A stretch of 64,000 nt of DNA from Massospora cicadina. Lineage: Eukaryota > Entomophthoromycota > Entomophthoromycetes > Entomophthorales > Entomophthoraceae. Shown one piece after another: positions 1 through 11,110 of this stretch. The stretch is from the NCBI GenBank assembly GCA_022478985.1, contig JAKSZP010002658.1, positions 1 to 64,000 of the forward strand. Reading direction: 5' to 3'. Under the pieces are notes generated by a model. The model had not been told where the DNA came from and ran no database searches. It worked only from the letters and a program-made list of their open reading frames with translations. Position 1 is the stretch's first letter. Every line of letters starts with the position of its first letter. A program made the translations under genes and the position numbers.

Positions 1-739
1 GACTCAGCCTGCTGCCAAATTTTGCGATGTCAGTTCCCAAAGAATAAACCCCCTCATTCCCAAGCAATTCACCAGTTAGGCTGAACTTGTGGGTCCCAAC
101 TCCATCCTGTCACTACCCAATCAATCACTATTTAATCAGTTGCATGGCACTGAGAAAATTGTTGGTCAATTATCTTACTTTCCTTTCCCAATACAATTTT
201 GCCAAAGAAATTTTAATTTTTTATTTTCCGTTCTGACCTCATCCCAGATGGCATTTCCTTGGTGGTCTGTCACCTAGCACTCTGGGTGGGCTTTACCAAT
301 TCTTTTGGTCACCATGGCTCCCTCTATCGCCAATTGGGCCCAGCGAGTCTAACACTTTTGGTTCTACAACCCCGCTCTTGTGAATTTCAGACACCAATAT
401 ATGGAGATCTTATGGCCCTATGCACAAAAATGGAAAGAGAAAATCCATCTCCCTATTGCCCCCAATGAGTTGGGCTCTCAAGCCAAGAATCTCGTCAAAA
501 CTATCCCAGTAATCCCACCTCATGCAGTGAGAACCACTGATTTGGAAATGGGTTCAGTGTGGTTTGCCATTGGGATACTCCTTACCCTGTTGTTACGTCA
601 CCACTTCATGGTATCACATTTTCCAGCTCCAATCAAGTTTTATAGTTGGCAATGCCTCTGGCATTCTGGCTTGCTTTTTGGGTGCTCACGCACCCTGACT
701 GGGAGCCCAGTCTAAACTTCTTCTGCCGTTTCCATGACA
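1..739 (+). repeat. LTR of family X, 3' portion (cut by window edge)
   Basis: This stretch aligns by eye with the last half of the four other X-family LTRs in the window. It ends in the same TTTCCATGACA terminus at 739. It holds the conserved CAGTTAG block (TAG at 77-79), a TATA-like TATTTAAT near 129, the predicted mRNA start GTTGGTCAATT near 160 and an ATG at 248 that opens the U5 frame. From about 380 to 715 the same protein frame seen in the other copies is open, including a hydrophobic stretch. Whether it is a solo LTR or the 3' LTR of an element lying to the left cannot be told, because the window starts inside it. Confidence 0.85.
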
Positions 740-2149
740 CTTATACTCTGGAGTTTAATGAACGCAAGTTATATAGGGAAGGACTTCTTTAAAAGAATAC
801 TCTAAGGAATTTGAGTTGGTAAATGTGTATAATGAGTACGTTATTAATATTTCTAATAAAGGATAGTTCAAAATGCTACTATTTTTATTTGAATGATTAT
901 CTTGTAGCGATATATTTATACTGGACCAAATTTATTGTGTGGTCCTTAGTATTGTATTAGCATGATTAGTAAAAAAGCTTCAACCTTTATCCCTGAATTG
1001 TCCATTCTCTTTTTCTAGCCTTTCATTTCTGAGTGGCTATTGCAAGCTCCAGACGTTTCTTTTAAGAATAATGTTAGTCCATGAAACTTCTAGAGATTTC
1101 ATCTGAAGAAGATCCTGTTTTAATACTTGATAGATTCTAGGAGTTTTATGACGCTTGTGGTTGGCAAAGAAAGGATACATTTAATTGATTCATGGACTAA
1201 GTTGTGTATTAACAATGGGCTAAACCTAGCCGTCTCACTAGTCTGTTTGACGACATAATACAATGCAACTGAGGATCTTTATGCACCTTTTTTACCCTGT
1301 CTGTAAATCTAGTTATGGATGGTAGAAAGAAAATATCCAATTCTCTATTGTAGGTTTCAAGTAAATTGCCTCAGAATTAGAGATAAACTGAGGTCAATAA
1401 TCAGATATGTTTTCTCAGGTACACCATGTCATGAGAAGATTTCTACATAAATATTACTACTTCCACTTGTGAGTTAATCTTGCAGAGCACAGATTAACTT
1501 GGCATATTTTGTTACCCATATGAAAGTTTACATGATTGAATAAGTGACTTTTAGACTTAGAAAGTGAAAGTTAAAGTTGACATAATGGATTTTCATGTCC
1601 TAGCGGATCTTTAAAGGGAATTTACTTCCCTGTTAAAAACTGCGGCGATACTTGACTTTCACAAAACAAATACTGGGCCCCATTTTTTGACACTTATTAT
1701 TAATTCTGCTCATTATTAGTGTCTTGTTAATATTTAAAAGACTTTGTAATTTATGGGTGTCCAGCTATTTTATGATTATGACAGGCATCTAAAATCTCTC
1801 TTTTTAAGATATCAGTGGGGACCCTTATCATCCCATGGTAATGTATTCCATTATCTTTTTAGTAAGTTTTTTGAATTTAGGTGAGATACTATTGACCAGC
1901 TCTTCCTTAAGTGTTATACCAAACACAATTCTTTCATTGAAAGCTCAAATTCCTCCATTGATCCCTCAGGCCCCTCTTTCATAGTGTAAAACGTTAGGAG
2001 GAAGAATGGTGGCAGTAATAAGGTTGTCTAACTCTTGATTGGTATGAACTAAACTGGGGTACAAACTTGAAAACCATAATCAAGTTTTCCTTCTGATGCG
2101 ATATTAAAGCTTGAAAATTGAAATTAAATGACTTAAGTTGCCAACAAGA
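740..2149 (-). other. presumed integrase region of element C, unresolved
   Basis: By position this should be the end of RNase H and the integrase of element C. I cannot identify the HHCC or DDE residues with confidence. The sequence is AT-rich and stop-dense in all frames. No other gene, RNA or repeat was seen here. Confidence 0.35.
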
Positions 2150-3190
2150 TTGTCATTAGTTCATTTTCTTGACTTCAATAGAGTTCCAGAGCTTTGTGAT
2201 CATTACTAATTGTGATGGGCCAGCGTGCGTAAATCATGTGGTGTTGAAAACTCTGGAGGGATAACAAAGAACCAACAGCTCCTTATCATATAAGGGTATC
2301 TAGTCATTGTAGGCTGCATCTTTTGACTAAAATAGCAGAAAAAATGTTCTGTACCATCCTCCACATGTTTAAGATTGACAGCTCCAGTAACACTGTTGGA
2401 TGCATCAGTTTACAAAATAAATGGATTTTCAAAAATCAGCATAGGTCGAGAAAGGGGATTCTTTAAAGTTGCTTTTTAATTTCAGCTTGTTCTTACTTTT
2501 TCTGAGCCTCATTAGGAGGGCACCTTCCCAGTTAGCCAAGAAAGAGGTACTGTCACTGCGGAAGGTCTTTAGAAAACCATCTTAGGAAGTTGAAAATTCC
2601 TAAAAACATTATACTCCAGTCTGATCAGTAGGAGGATTCCACTCCTTTGATGGCTTTGATCTTGACTAAACATCCTTTTAATCCCCTAAAATCACGTTTC
2701 CCAAAAACTTGCCAATGAATTGTGAAACTTACATTTTAGGGGCTTTATCTTGAGTCCCACGCCTTGGATAGCTTTCAAGACAGACTTTACATCCTTCACG
2801 TGCTTTTTTTATCTAAAGAACACCAGCGCATCGTCTATATAAGTGATACAATAACGACTAATAATTCTTGAAGCACATTATCTATTAAGCGTTAAAGTAC
2901 TTATGGAGTGTTTACTAAACCAGATGATATATCACAATAATAAATTCTCAGGTGGCAATTGAATGCCATGAACCCTATGGTGATTGGGGTATACTGGTAC
3001 TTGATGTAACGCTTCCACTAGATTTAAATTGATCTAGTTGCTCCTGGAAACCATTAGTTAAGTGTTTTCAAAGAGCGGCAGGGACTAAGGATCATGTTCT
3101 GTAACTTCATAAAACTTACAGAAGTCCACACATGGAAAGAGCTCGCCACTAGCTTTAGGTCCTAGCAGAATTACACAGATGTTTCAGAGT
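2150..3190 (-). pseudogene. reverse transcriptase and RNase H remnant (element C)
   Basis: Reading the minus strand from 3180 gives ILLGPKASGELFPCVDF, the first conserved RT block (usual form LVPK.SGELR.CVDFR), followed by a D-P-x-x-L-P-L stretch and a DLVEAYHQVP-like block. The catalytic loop reads YIDDALVFF at about 2818-2845, so both Asp residues of YxDD remain. A thumb-like LKIKPLKCKFHNSLASF follows near 2740. At about 2180-2215 NDHKALELY matches the TDHKAL block of RNase H. Multiple frameshifts and stops separate these islands, so the gene is dead. Confidence 0.7.
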
Positions 3191-3726
3191 TAAACTTACC
3201 AGGTGTTAACATGGCATTAATCTACATTTTCTTTAAATCTTAAATTTTCTTTTTAATTTGTAGATTGAGAATCTATAGGGCAAGTTAGAGTTTTACCTAG
3301 TTTAAAAATAAAGCGATAATGGACAAGATCTTTAATTTGGGGAGTTCACAGGCCCCAAACACCATGCAAACTTATTATATTCAATAAGTAAGGCTTTATT
3401 GGTTGTTCCTTTAACAGATTTCCCAGCATAGAAGATCTAGACTCATAGGAAAGTAAATTTATCTACGTGGGTAAGAAAATCAGGGGGCTAGTGGTGACCT
3501 CCTTATCTAGCATATCAAAAGGAGGGGAGAAACGGTGCCACCATCTTTACTCTAGAACTACAGGGTAGGCTAGGTGGTTCATGGAGCAAAATCGTTTTTA
3601 TTATTTGGTTCCCTTAGACAATTGGAATTACTTGTTTTTTCTTAAAAAATAACGGATTGTTATAGTTGTCTAAGTTCAACTCGCCTGCTTCCTTTATGGA
3701 AAATTTCATTTTTGTGCTAGTTTAAA

Positions 3727-3772
3727 TTGTAAATAGTTTTCATTAGTCCCAGTATCTAATAAAGCAATCATA
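3727..3772 (-). pseudogene. aspartic protease active-site remnant (element C)
   Basis: The minus strand reads ALLDTGTNENYLQFKLA, a retropepsin active-site loop with the catalytic Asp-Thr-Gly triad. It would release Gag and Pol products from the polyprotein. Only this core is recognisable and the flanking frames are broken. It lies upstream (in element order) of the RT motifs of element C, as expected for Gag-PR-RT order. Confidence 0.65.
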
Positions 3773-3840
3773 ACTTCTATTAATTATTGTTCTTTAAGCT
3801 CTTATACGGCACCTTTATATAGAAGTAATGTTCAGTGATT

Positions 3841-4997
3841 TGTAAGTCCTGAGGAACGTCCGCTGGCTGTTGATTGAGCCCTTTTCCCATTCCTGAGTGA
3901 GAAGGTATTGAAGAGGGTGGCTGTACCCCTCGTTACCCAGGGCGACCTTGCCCACATGGTATATGAGCGTTGGGTAACAGCTCTTCCACTTCAAATTCCT
4001 CCCCCAGTGCCCACACTCACCTTGGTAGAACTAGTACAGTTAATTGGGGAAATTTGCGCCTAGATCGCTTGTAATGAAATTGATCACCCAAAATTGAGTG
4101 GGAGTCAGCCCAATAGTCAGATTCCATGTAGTTGGAAAAGGATAAAGACTGCCCCTTTAGCCAGAATGGCTGACAGTTCCAATTCAGCTAATGCTATGAT
4201 CAAAAAAATCAACCCCCCTCAAAATCATCAGGGATCAACCCCAGCAGGCAGGTAACAGCATTGGACACCATCGATGAGGGTTCAAAGCTCCCTGCCAGCA
4301 GATTGGGCATTGCACCAAATGAAATGCCTCTGACTGAACAAACAGCCCAGCGACCTGGCATGGGCAGGTTGGGCATCCTGGAACCTTTCACAACCAAATG
4401 GGCCCGCCCCTATGTGGGGTGGCCTTGGGGGATTCCCACTGATTGTCAGGTCAAACGCCGTCACTCCAACTGTCAGAAGCGTATCTGAGCCTCAGTTTAG
4501 ACATTTGAGGTTGAACTGATAGCGGCTTGGCCTGCAACCAAATTTTTGATGTCAGTTCCCTTTTAAATTATCTGTTCCCCCTCCCAAACAATTTTACAGT
4601 TAGGTCAAACTTGTGGGACCTGATCCTGGCTTGTTATCCTTCTATATTGACCACTATTTAATCAATCACATCGCACTGAGAAAATTGTTGGTCTATTTTT
4701 CTTTCCTAATTTTTCCAATAAAAATCCTTTCCTAAAAATTTGTTTTCATGTCGAAAATAAAACCACCTTTTCTGCTGACCCTCATGCACCCCTTGGGGTT
4801 AATGGCTGTACTCATCTGGTAGTTCATTATGTGACTATATGAGATTCTGGCTCATTGGCAGTTCTTGGTGAAATTCCTTCCCAGTTCCATATCCATCAAA
4901 CCAGCATCAGTGCCTTTGGCATTCTGGTTTGCCATTTGGGTGCTTTGGCACCTAGGCTGGCAGGCCAGTCTAATTCTTACTTGCTGTTTGCCTGAAA
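3841..4997 (+). repeat. 5' LTR of X1
   Basis: It starts TGTAAGTCC, like the other X LTRs, and ends at the position homologous to the ATGACA terminus (here CTGAAA). The U3 part keeps a protein frame shared with the X2 LTRs. Between about 3914 and 4070 my hand count of 52 aligned codons against the X2 LTR gives 12, 4 and 20 differences at codon positions 1, 2 and 3. The TATA-like box is at 4655-4662. The U5 part is shortened relative to X2 and lacks the ATGGC start. Confidence 0.8.
4655..4697 (+). promoter_or_regulatory. LTR core promoter: TATA-like box and predicted mRNA 5' end (X1)
   Basis: TATTTAAT at 4655-4662 is followed 32 nt later (start to start) by GTTGGTCTATT at 4687-4697. The same spacing occurs in the X2 3' LTR. 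The 11-mer is largely complementary to the block right after the 5' LTR, which supports it as the transcript 5' end. The start site is an inference; no transcript data were available. Confidence 0.55.
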
Positions 4998-4998
4998 T

Positions 4999-5009
4999 AA
5001 TCGACTAAC
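4999..5009 (+). promoter_or_regulatory. self-priming primer-binding site of X1
   Basis: AATCGACTAAC begins one base after the LTR end. It pairs with GTTGGTCTATT (4687-4697) at nine Watson-Crick positions plus one G-U pair out of eleven. There is no TGG-type tRNA primer site here. Tf1/sushi elements are known to prime from the folded 5' end of their own mRNA with an 11-nt match, and this fits. Confidence 0.5.
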
Positions 5010-5321
5010 CATTATTCTTAACCATTTCCACCTTTCTCATAGATATTGGCGCAGCAATGGCCCCTTCTTTTCAACTGAACCAGGTTGTGAAGAAGATTTT
5101 CCCTGTCCACCATAGTCCAGTTCCACTTAAAACTTCAAACCCACACCCCATAGTTGCCACGGCTATTTTGCCCATGTCAATAGGATCTGACACCCCGATT
5201 TGCAATGAGTATACCCCCATAAGAGCCTGAAGTTTCCCCTGACCCCACTACCATCTCTTCGGTATCACTGGATTCATCCACAACTACCAATAAAGAGAAC
5301 TTCACTTATCTCTTACTAACC

Positions 5322-5687
5322 ATGAAGATTAGTGTTGGGTCCCATCACATCACCTTTGAGGCCCTGGTGGACACCGGAGCCGCGGGTAATTTTATGAGTA
5401 TAGAACTGGCCCAGCAATTGGAACTTGACCTGGATGCAGGCCCTTCAGTGATGGTTGCGTCATCAGCCTCCCAAATCTCATACCTGGTTTGCCGACCAGT
5501 CACATTTTCAATACACCAGTTCAGCTTCTGTGACCACTTTTCTAATATGCCAAACTTGATGTTTCTGGTGATTTTAGGAGTGGGATGGTGGCGCCAACAA
5601 CATATCAGGATGCACCTGGAGTCTAACATGCTGTCGTTCATTATTGATCAACTGGAGGGTGAATTTCCCTTGATCAACACTCTTTAA
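5322..5687 (+). pseudogene. retroviral-type aspartic protease (X1)
   Basis: A 121-codon open stretch contains EALVDTGAAGNFMS, with the catalytic Asp at residue 17 of this segment, and the second conserved block VILGVGWWRQQ near its end (the hydrophobic-ILG signature of gypsy proteases). Gag-like sequence lies upstream at 5000-5300, broken by stops. The homologous X2 segment at about 40690-41050 has the same blocks. The stretch is open but part of a broken polyprotein, so it is annotated as a pseudogene fragment. Confidence 0.75.
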
Positions 5688-5793
5688 AAATCAAGGTCGC
5701 AGTTCTAATGCTTCCCTTGTCTCTCCTGCAAGCATACCATCCGATTTTCCAGAAAGTATATTGCATTATTGAAGTATTTTTGATTCTGAAAAT

Positions 5794-7220
5794 GTGGATC
5801 ATCTGCCTCCTCACACTAGATTCAACTGTGGGTTTTGTACGATGGTGGAGTTGGTAAATATCAACTGCCCATTGTATACCCACACAGCAGATGAGGAGGC
5901 CGCACTCAACACTTGGTTGGATGATATGTTGAAAAAAGGGTTGTTGTTCAAAGAGACATCGCCAGTCGCGTCTCCCATCATTTTCACTAAAAAAAGCCAA
6001 TGGTTCCCTCCGCCCCTGCATGGACTATGGACACTTAAATAAAATCACGGTTTCAAATCCCTACTCCCTGCCTTTAGAACAGACAATAAGCCAAGCAATT
6101 GTGAAATCTCGTGTGTTCTCCAAGCTGGATATTGTCAACGCCTTTAACCAGATTCAGATAATTAAAGGACAAGAATGGTTAACAGAGATCCAGACAAAGT
6201 GAGGCATTTTTCAATTCCGCATAATGCCCTTTGGGCTGAAGAATGCTCCCACTGCGTTTCAACATATGATTGACAGTGTGCTGGGCGACCTCCAGTTTAC
6301 TTGCGCAGTTGCATATATCAATGACATTCTGGTTCACTCCCCGACTCCCATACAGCACGCTATTGACTTGGAAGCAGTCATGGCCGCCTTGCATAAGGAA
6401 GGCTTGTTTGTCAAACCTTCCAAATGTGAGTTCTATGAGGAGGAAGTTACTTTCCTCAGAAACCTCATCCTTAAAGATGGCTATGCAATTCCCCCCAATA
6501 AGTTGGATGCTATCCGAGAATGGCCAACCTTGACAACCCAGAACAATTATGGAGGATCTTGGGAACCATCATTTTCTTAAAAAAAGTTTCCCGGCTCTTT
6601 ACCAGCTTGCCACCCCGCTCCACCCCCTCACTGGCAAGAATGTACCATTTTTCTGGATGCCCAAATTCCAGCAGGCGTTTGAATCAATCAAAGAGGTGTT
6701 TTTATCACCTCCTGTCTTGAAGCACACAGATTCCGCCAAGCCATATATTGTTGCGTGCAATGTCTCCTCAGTGGCAGTGAGGGCAGTGTTACTCCAAGAG
6801 TAAGATGGCCTGGAACATCCGGTCGCCTATTTTTCCTGAAAATTTACCTCTACAGAGCAGTCATGGGCCATCTACAACAAGGAGTTGGCAGCTGTAGCAT
6901 GAGCTTTAACTCATTGGAGGTATTAGTTACAATGTGCTCTGCATGAGTTTATGGTCCACACAGATCATCAGGATCTTTTTTATTTTTGTAAACCTCAGAA
7001 ATTGGCACACTGACAGGCACAAACCTATTGGAACTTGTGCAGCTCAATTTCAAATACAAATTTATCAAAAAGTGCATTTAATGTACTTCCCGATTTTCTC
7101 AGCTGTAGCCCTGCCACTGTCTCTCAGATCTGGAGGAAGTGGACCTCGTTACCATGATTCCTGTCACTCAAATCCTGTCAATCATTCCCCCTGTCATTTC
7201 TTCTGTTGCTCGGGCCCCTG
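5794..7220 (+). pseudogene. reverse transcriptase and RNase H (X1)
   Basis: RT blocks appear in order: VASPIIFTKK near 5970, MDYGHLNKITVSNPYSLP at 6020, VFSKLDIVNAFNQI at about 6115 (first catalytic Asp kept), MPFGLKNAPTAFQHMID at 6224, and the catalytic loop AYINDILVHSP. The first Asp of YxDD is Asn here (codon AAT at 6320-6322), whereas X2 keeps YIDD, so this copy is catalytically dead independently of its stops. RNase H follows (SKPYIVACNVSSVAVRAVLL near 6740, HTDHQDLFYFCK near 6960) in several frames. Confidence 0.85.
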
Positions 7221-7264
7221 ACGCCCCACTAGTCACTCAGGTCTTGGCCGGCCAAATGGCTTGC

Positions 7265-8660
7265 CCTGAGGGTGTGGAGTTGGTTGAAATTGTCTTACCA
7301 AAACCATAAACACTCGCTATACTCCTTAGAAGAGGGCCTTATTTATTTTTGGTCACGAATTTGGGTTCCCCCTCCCTTCAGAACTGAGGTATTTCGCGCG
7401 CATCACAATACCCCATGGTCAGCCATTCCAGAAATAAGAAATGCATCAATTTGATCAAGTGGACCTACAATTGGGTGGGTTTAACCAAGAAATCTCTGGC
7501 CCAGATCACCGGTTATGTTACTTGTGCTTAGGCTAAGTCTGATAGCTCTGGTAGAAATGGGTTTCTCCACCCCTTACAGCAGGCGGAGGGTCCATGGACA
7601 TCAGTGTCTGTGGATTTTATTGTCAAACTCCCCTGCTTTAACAGGTTTACGGCAGTGATCGTGGTGGTGGATAGTTTCACTAAATTTTCTCTTTTTATTC
7701 CTTTACTTCTGTGATTACGTTGGAGGAAACCGCTCGCCTCTTTGTGCAACATGTGTTCTTGATGTTTGGTCTCCCACAGTAGATCATCAGTGACTGTGGG
7801 GCACAGTTCATGGTGCAGTTTTGGAGCGAACTCTTATCTATTCTAAAAATATCCGCTGTCACTCCATGGAGTAACATTTCCAGTCTGATGGACAGACAGA
7901 GCAAGTAAACCAAGTCCTTGAACAGTATCTGCATTGCTATGCTGCAGCCGCACAGGACACCTGGGCCAACGATCTTCCCTTGTTCAGTTTGCTTACAACA
8001 ATGGAACTCATGCTTCCAAAGGATTTTCTCCCTACGAAGTGACGTTGGGTTATAACCCTTCCTTTTCAGTCAGACCCTGCTTGTGGCCCGAGGTTCAAGC
8101 TGCCATAATATCATGTCAAACATATTAGGTCTAGTCAATCCTTAGTGTGGGAACACCTCACCCAAGGCTATTGAAGACTACAAGCAGTTCGCGGATTGAA
8201 AGTGCCTTCCAGGTCATGACATAATGGTGGGCTCCTATGTTATGCTTGATACACGTCATTTACATATGCAAGTCCCCTCCCACAAGTTTGCATATAAGCA
8301 TTTGGTCCTAGTTTGGTAGAGGAAGATTTGAGTAAAAGTGCGTTTTGGTTAAAGCTTCCACCTCACTGAAAAACACCCCATCTTTTGCATCTCACAGTTG
8401 TCACCCTTTAAGGGTATGATTCTCACAGAGCCTGAGCCAATCATTATCAAAAATGTGGAAGAGGCCGAAGTGTAGAGTATCCTGGCATCCCATAAGTCCC
8501 GTTGGTCCATTCAATATATTGTGGCTTGAAAAGGGTATCTGGCTTACAAGAACAGTTTGTTCAAGGCTCACGATTGTGCTAACTGTATGGAACTGGTCGC
8601 AGCATTTCACAAACCACATTCTGAAGCTCCCCGCCCCCCTTAAAAATTGTGACGGTAATG
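7265..8660 (+). pseudogene. integrase with C-terminal chromodomain (X1)
   Basis: Integrase core pieces are readable: EGPWTSVSVDFIVKLPC near 7585, a QxIISDCGAQF-like block near 7780, and SDGQTEQVNQVLEQYL near 7885, which retains the catalytic Glu. The C-terminal part contains a LSPFKG block at 8400 and then, near 8450-8640, a chromodomain-like stretch (VEEAEV..ILASHKSR, KGYLAYKNS, CANCMELV). Chromodomains in this position are thought to guide integration to modified chromatin. Stops and frame changes make it non-functional. Confidence 0.75.
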
Positions 8661-8748
8661 GCGATAATGTTACCCAAGGTTCACAAAAATGTGACCCTCA
8701 TGCAGTTTCCCGGCGGTGGTGCCTTCCTTTGGAAAAATGAAAGGGTTA

Positions 8749-10176
8749 TATAAATCCTGGGGAATGTCCCATGTGCATAGATCGGCCCCTTTTCCCATTT
8801 CTGAGTAAGAAGGTACCAAAGAGGGTGGCTGTACCCCTCATTACCCATGGCGACCTTACCCACATGGTAGACAAGCACTGGGTAACAGCCCTCCCTCTTT
8901 GGATCCCTCCCCCAATGCCCACCTTCACCTCGGCTGTACTAGTACTTTTTTGGAGTAAATGCGCCAAAGAACACCAAAATGAAGTTTATTGGTCTGAAAA
9001 TGAGTGGGAACAAGCCTGATGATTGGATCCCATATAGTCGAAAAGGGATGAAGACTGATTCATTGGCCAGAACTACTTAAGGTTTTGATGCGGCTAACAC
9101 CATGATCATAAAAATTAACCCCCTCCCAAAATCATCGGGGATGATCCCCAACATTCAGGTAGTAGCATTGGACACCATTGACAAGGGTTTGAAGATCCCT
9201 GTCAGCAAATTGGGCATTGCAGCCAATGCAACGCTTTTGACCAAACAAATAACCCAGCAACCAGGCAAGGGTAGGTTGGGCATCCTGAACCTGTTCCCAA
9301 CCAATTGGGACCACCCCTATGTGGGGTGGCCTTGGGGAAACCTGCTGTTAATTGGGCTAAACGCCATCATGACAACTGTCATAAACGCAGTCAAGACTCG
9401 GTTTTTGAATTTAAGGTCAAACTGACAGCAACTCAGTCTTCCACCAAAACCTTCAATGTTGGTTCCCAGTGAACTTATCTGCACCCATTACTGAATTATT
9501 TGCCAGTTAGGTCAAAATTAAGGGTCTCAATCCAAGATTGTCCCCACATCAATTGACCACTATTTAAGCAGTTGCATCACACTGAGAAAATTGTTGGTCA
9601 ATATTCTTCCTTTCCTTTGAAATAAAATTTTGCCTCCAAAAAACTATCAACATTGATTTTATTGATATCCTTCTGGCCGCATTCCCAATGGCTTTTCTCT
9701 GGTGGCCCATTGGTCCATATACTGGATGGGCTCTACCAGTACTAATGGTCACTATGGCCCCACTGTCATAAACTATTTTTGGCGGGCTAGATACTTCTGG
9801 CAATTTAACCCTGTCATTATAAACTTTCACCGATAAATACTGGGATCTTGTGGCCTTATGTCCACCATCTTCAGGCAAGGATCCGCCCCCTTGTCTCCCC
9901 CAGTTGATTTTAACCCAACTACTGGTGACCTTATTGAAACCATACATGTGGTACCACCCCCTGCAGTAAGAACTCCAGGTTCAGGGGCGGCCTCAAAGAG
10001 GTTTGTACTTGGGTTGCTCTTTACTATTGTCTTTCACCTATGATTTATTGTTTCCCAATGCCCAGTTCCATACAACGTCTATGCGCCAATGCCTCTGGCA
10101 TTCTGGCTTGCTTTTTGGGTGCTTACGCATCCTGACTTGCAGGCCGGTCTAAACTTCTTCTGCCATTTCCATGACA
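8749..10176 (+). repeat. 3' LTR of X1
   Basis: It follows a purine-rich tract (GGAAAAATGAAAGGG, about 8731-8745) that matches the polypurine tract position of X2. The first bases read TATAAATCC instead of TGTAAGTCC, a decayed terminus. It ends in TTTCCATGACA at 10176. The CAGTTAG block (TAG 9508-9510), GTTGGTCAATA near 9595 and the U5 ATGGC near 9688 are present. In U5 the Gag-like frame shared with X2 can be followed (TGWALPVLMVTMAP, then LIETIHVVPPPAVRTPGSG). Confidence 0.8.
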
Positions 10177-10189
10177 GATCCTCTAGGGC

Positions 10190-11110
10190 CAATTATAGCA
10201 GTATTGGTAGGGCAGGGTGTCTACCATAAAATATTTGAAAAGGATACATCCTGGTTGATGAATGGTAGGAGATTGTAGTCAAAGGCTGCCAAAATTAGAT
10301 AAGTACTCAATTTTGGATGGTTTGGCTGAGGACATTTCTGGATAATGTTCATCAACGTCTCATTTGCACGTTCAACAGTCCCATCAGTTTCGGGGTGATA
10401 GGGAGCAGAAAGCACACCTCATTTCCCATTAGTTGATTGAGCTTGGCAAGGACATTGGCGGTAAAGTTGGTTCCATTATTAGTCAGAATAACCTGGGGAC
10501 ATCCATGTTTGTGGATGATGTTTTCAAGGACAAACTTGGAAGTAGTTGCCACTCCAGCTTCCCGAATGGCCTTGGCCTTACCCATTTGGTCAAGTGGTCG
10601 TTGGCTAAATGTATGTACTTGGTCTTTGTATTGCTTGTTGGAAGTGGGCCTACAACGTCAATAGATGCAGTGTGCCAGGCAAAGTTGTGCTGAACAAATT
10701 GGTACAATGTGCTTTTTTGGAATGGTTTTTTGCCTTGCCACTCTGCACAGCATTCTAGAGTTTCTTGAATGTCAAAATGCATTTGACTCCCAGTAGTAGA
10801 ATTGCTTCAAATGCTCTTTTGTTTTCTTGAATCCGTTATGCCCCATGGCCTTATGCGCTGACATTACTTGGTCTGTTTGGGCCAATGGTCTTGGGAAAAT
10901 ATACTTTTTATCCTTGACAATCTTGTAAAGCATCCCGTTTTTGATAATTGTATTTTTTTCATAGATCCAACAATAATTTTTGTATGGTTTCAGGCTCATC
11001 TTGATACTCTCCGCTATTGTTTCATAAACAACTCATCAGCAGCCCAACTAAGTGTTGCAATGGTGGGTAGTCAGGATATAAAGTCAGCGTTTTGGTGTTT
11101 TGCCCCAGCT
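10190..11110 (-). pseudogene. integrase (element B), C-terminus missing
   Basis: The zinc-binding part shows HKAMGHNGFKKTKEHL at about 10815-10865. The core shows ASIDVVGPLPTSNTKTKY near 10650, GCPQVILTNNGTNFT near 10480, and YHPETDGTVERANETL near 10370. The second catalytic Asp is Asn (LTNNG instead of LSDNG), while the first Asp and the Glu are kept. The chain stops at about 10190 next to the X1 LTR, so the C-terminal DNA-binding part is gone. Several frame changes are present. Confidence 0.8.

Larger units (their letters stand above)
740..3840 (-). mobile_element. element C: heavily decayed Ty3/gypsy pol, minus strand
   Basis: No long open frame survives, but motifs in the correct order can be read on the minus strand: protease active site near 3750, RT near 3180-2700, and an RNase H motif near 2200. 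The element is cut on the right by X1 at 3841 and on the left by the X LTR ending at 739. Gag is missing. It is AT-rich and its stops are dense, so it is older than the X copies. It is not the missing half of element B, because both B and C carry their own protease and RT. Confidence 0.7.
3841..10176 (+). mobile_element. X1: full-length but degenerate chromovirus (Tf1/sushi-like) LTR retrotransposon
   Basis: A 1.16-kb 5' LTR and a 1.43-kb 3' LTR bracket a body that encodes, in order, protease, RT, RNase H, integrase and a chromodomain. This order plus the chromodomain defines a chromovirus. The two LTRs differ from each other far more than those of X2, so X1 is the older insertion. The 5' LTR carries internal deletions. 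I find no target-site duplication: TGATT precedes the element and GATCC follows it, and the two flanks belong to different older elements (C and B). The element is inactive because of stops and frameshifts throughout. Confidence 0.85.
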
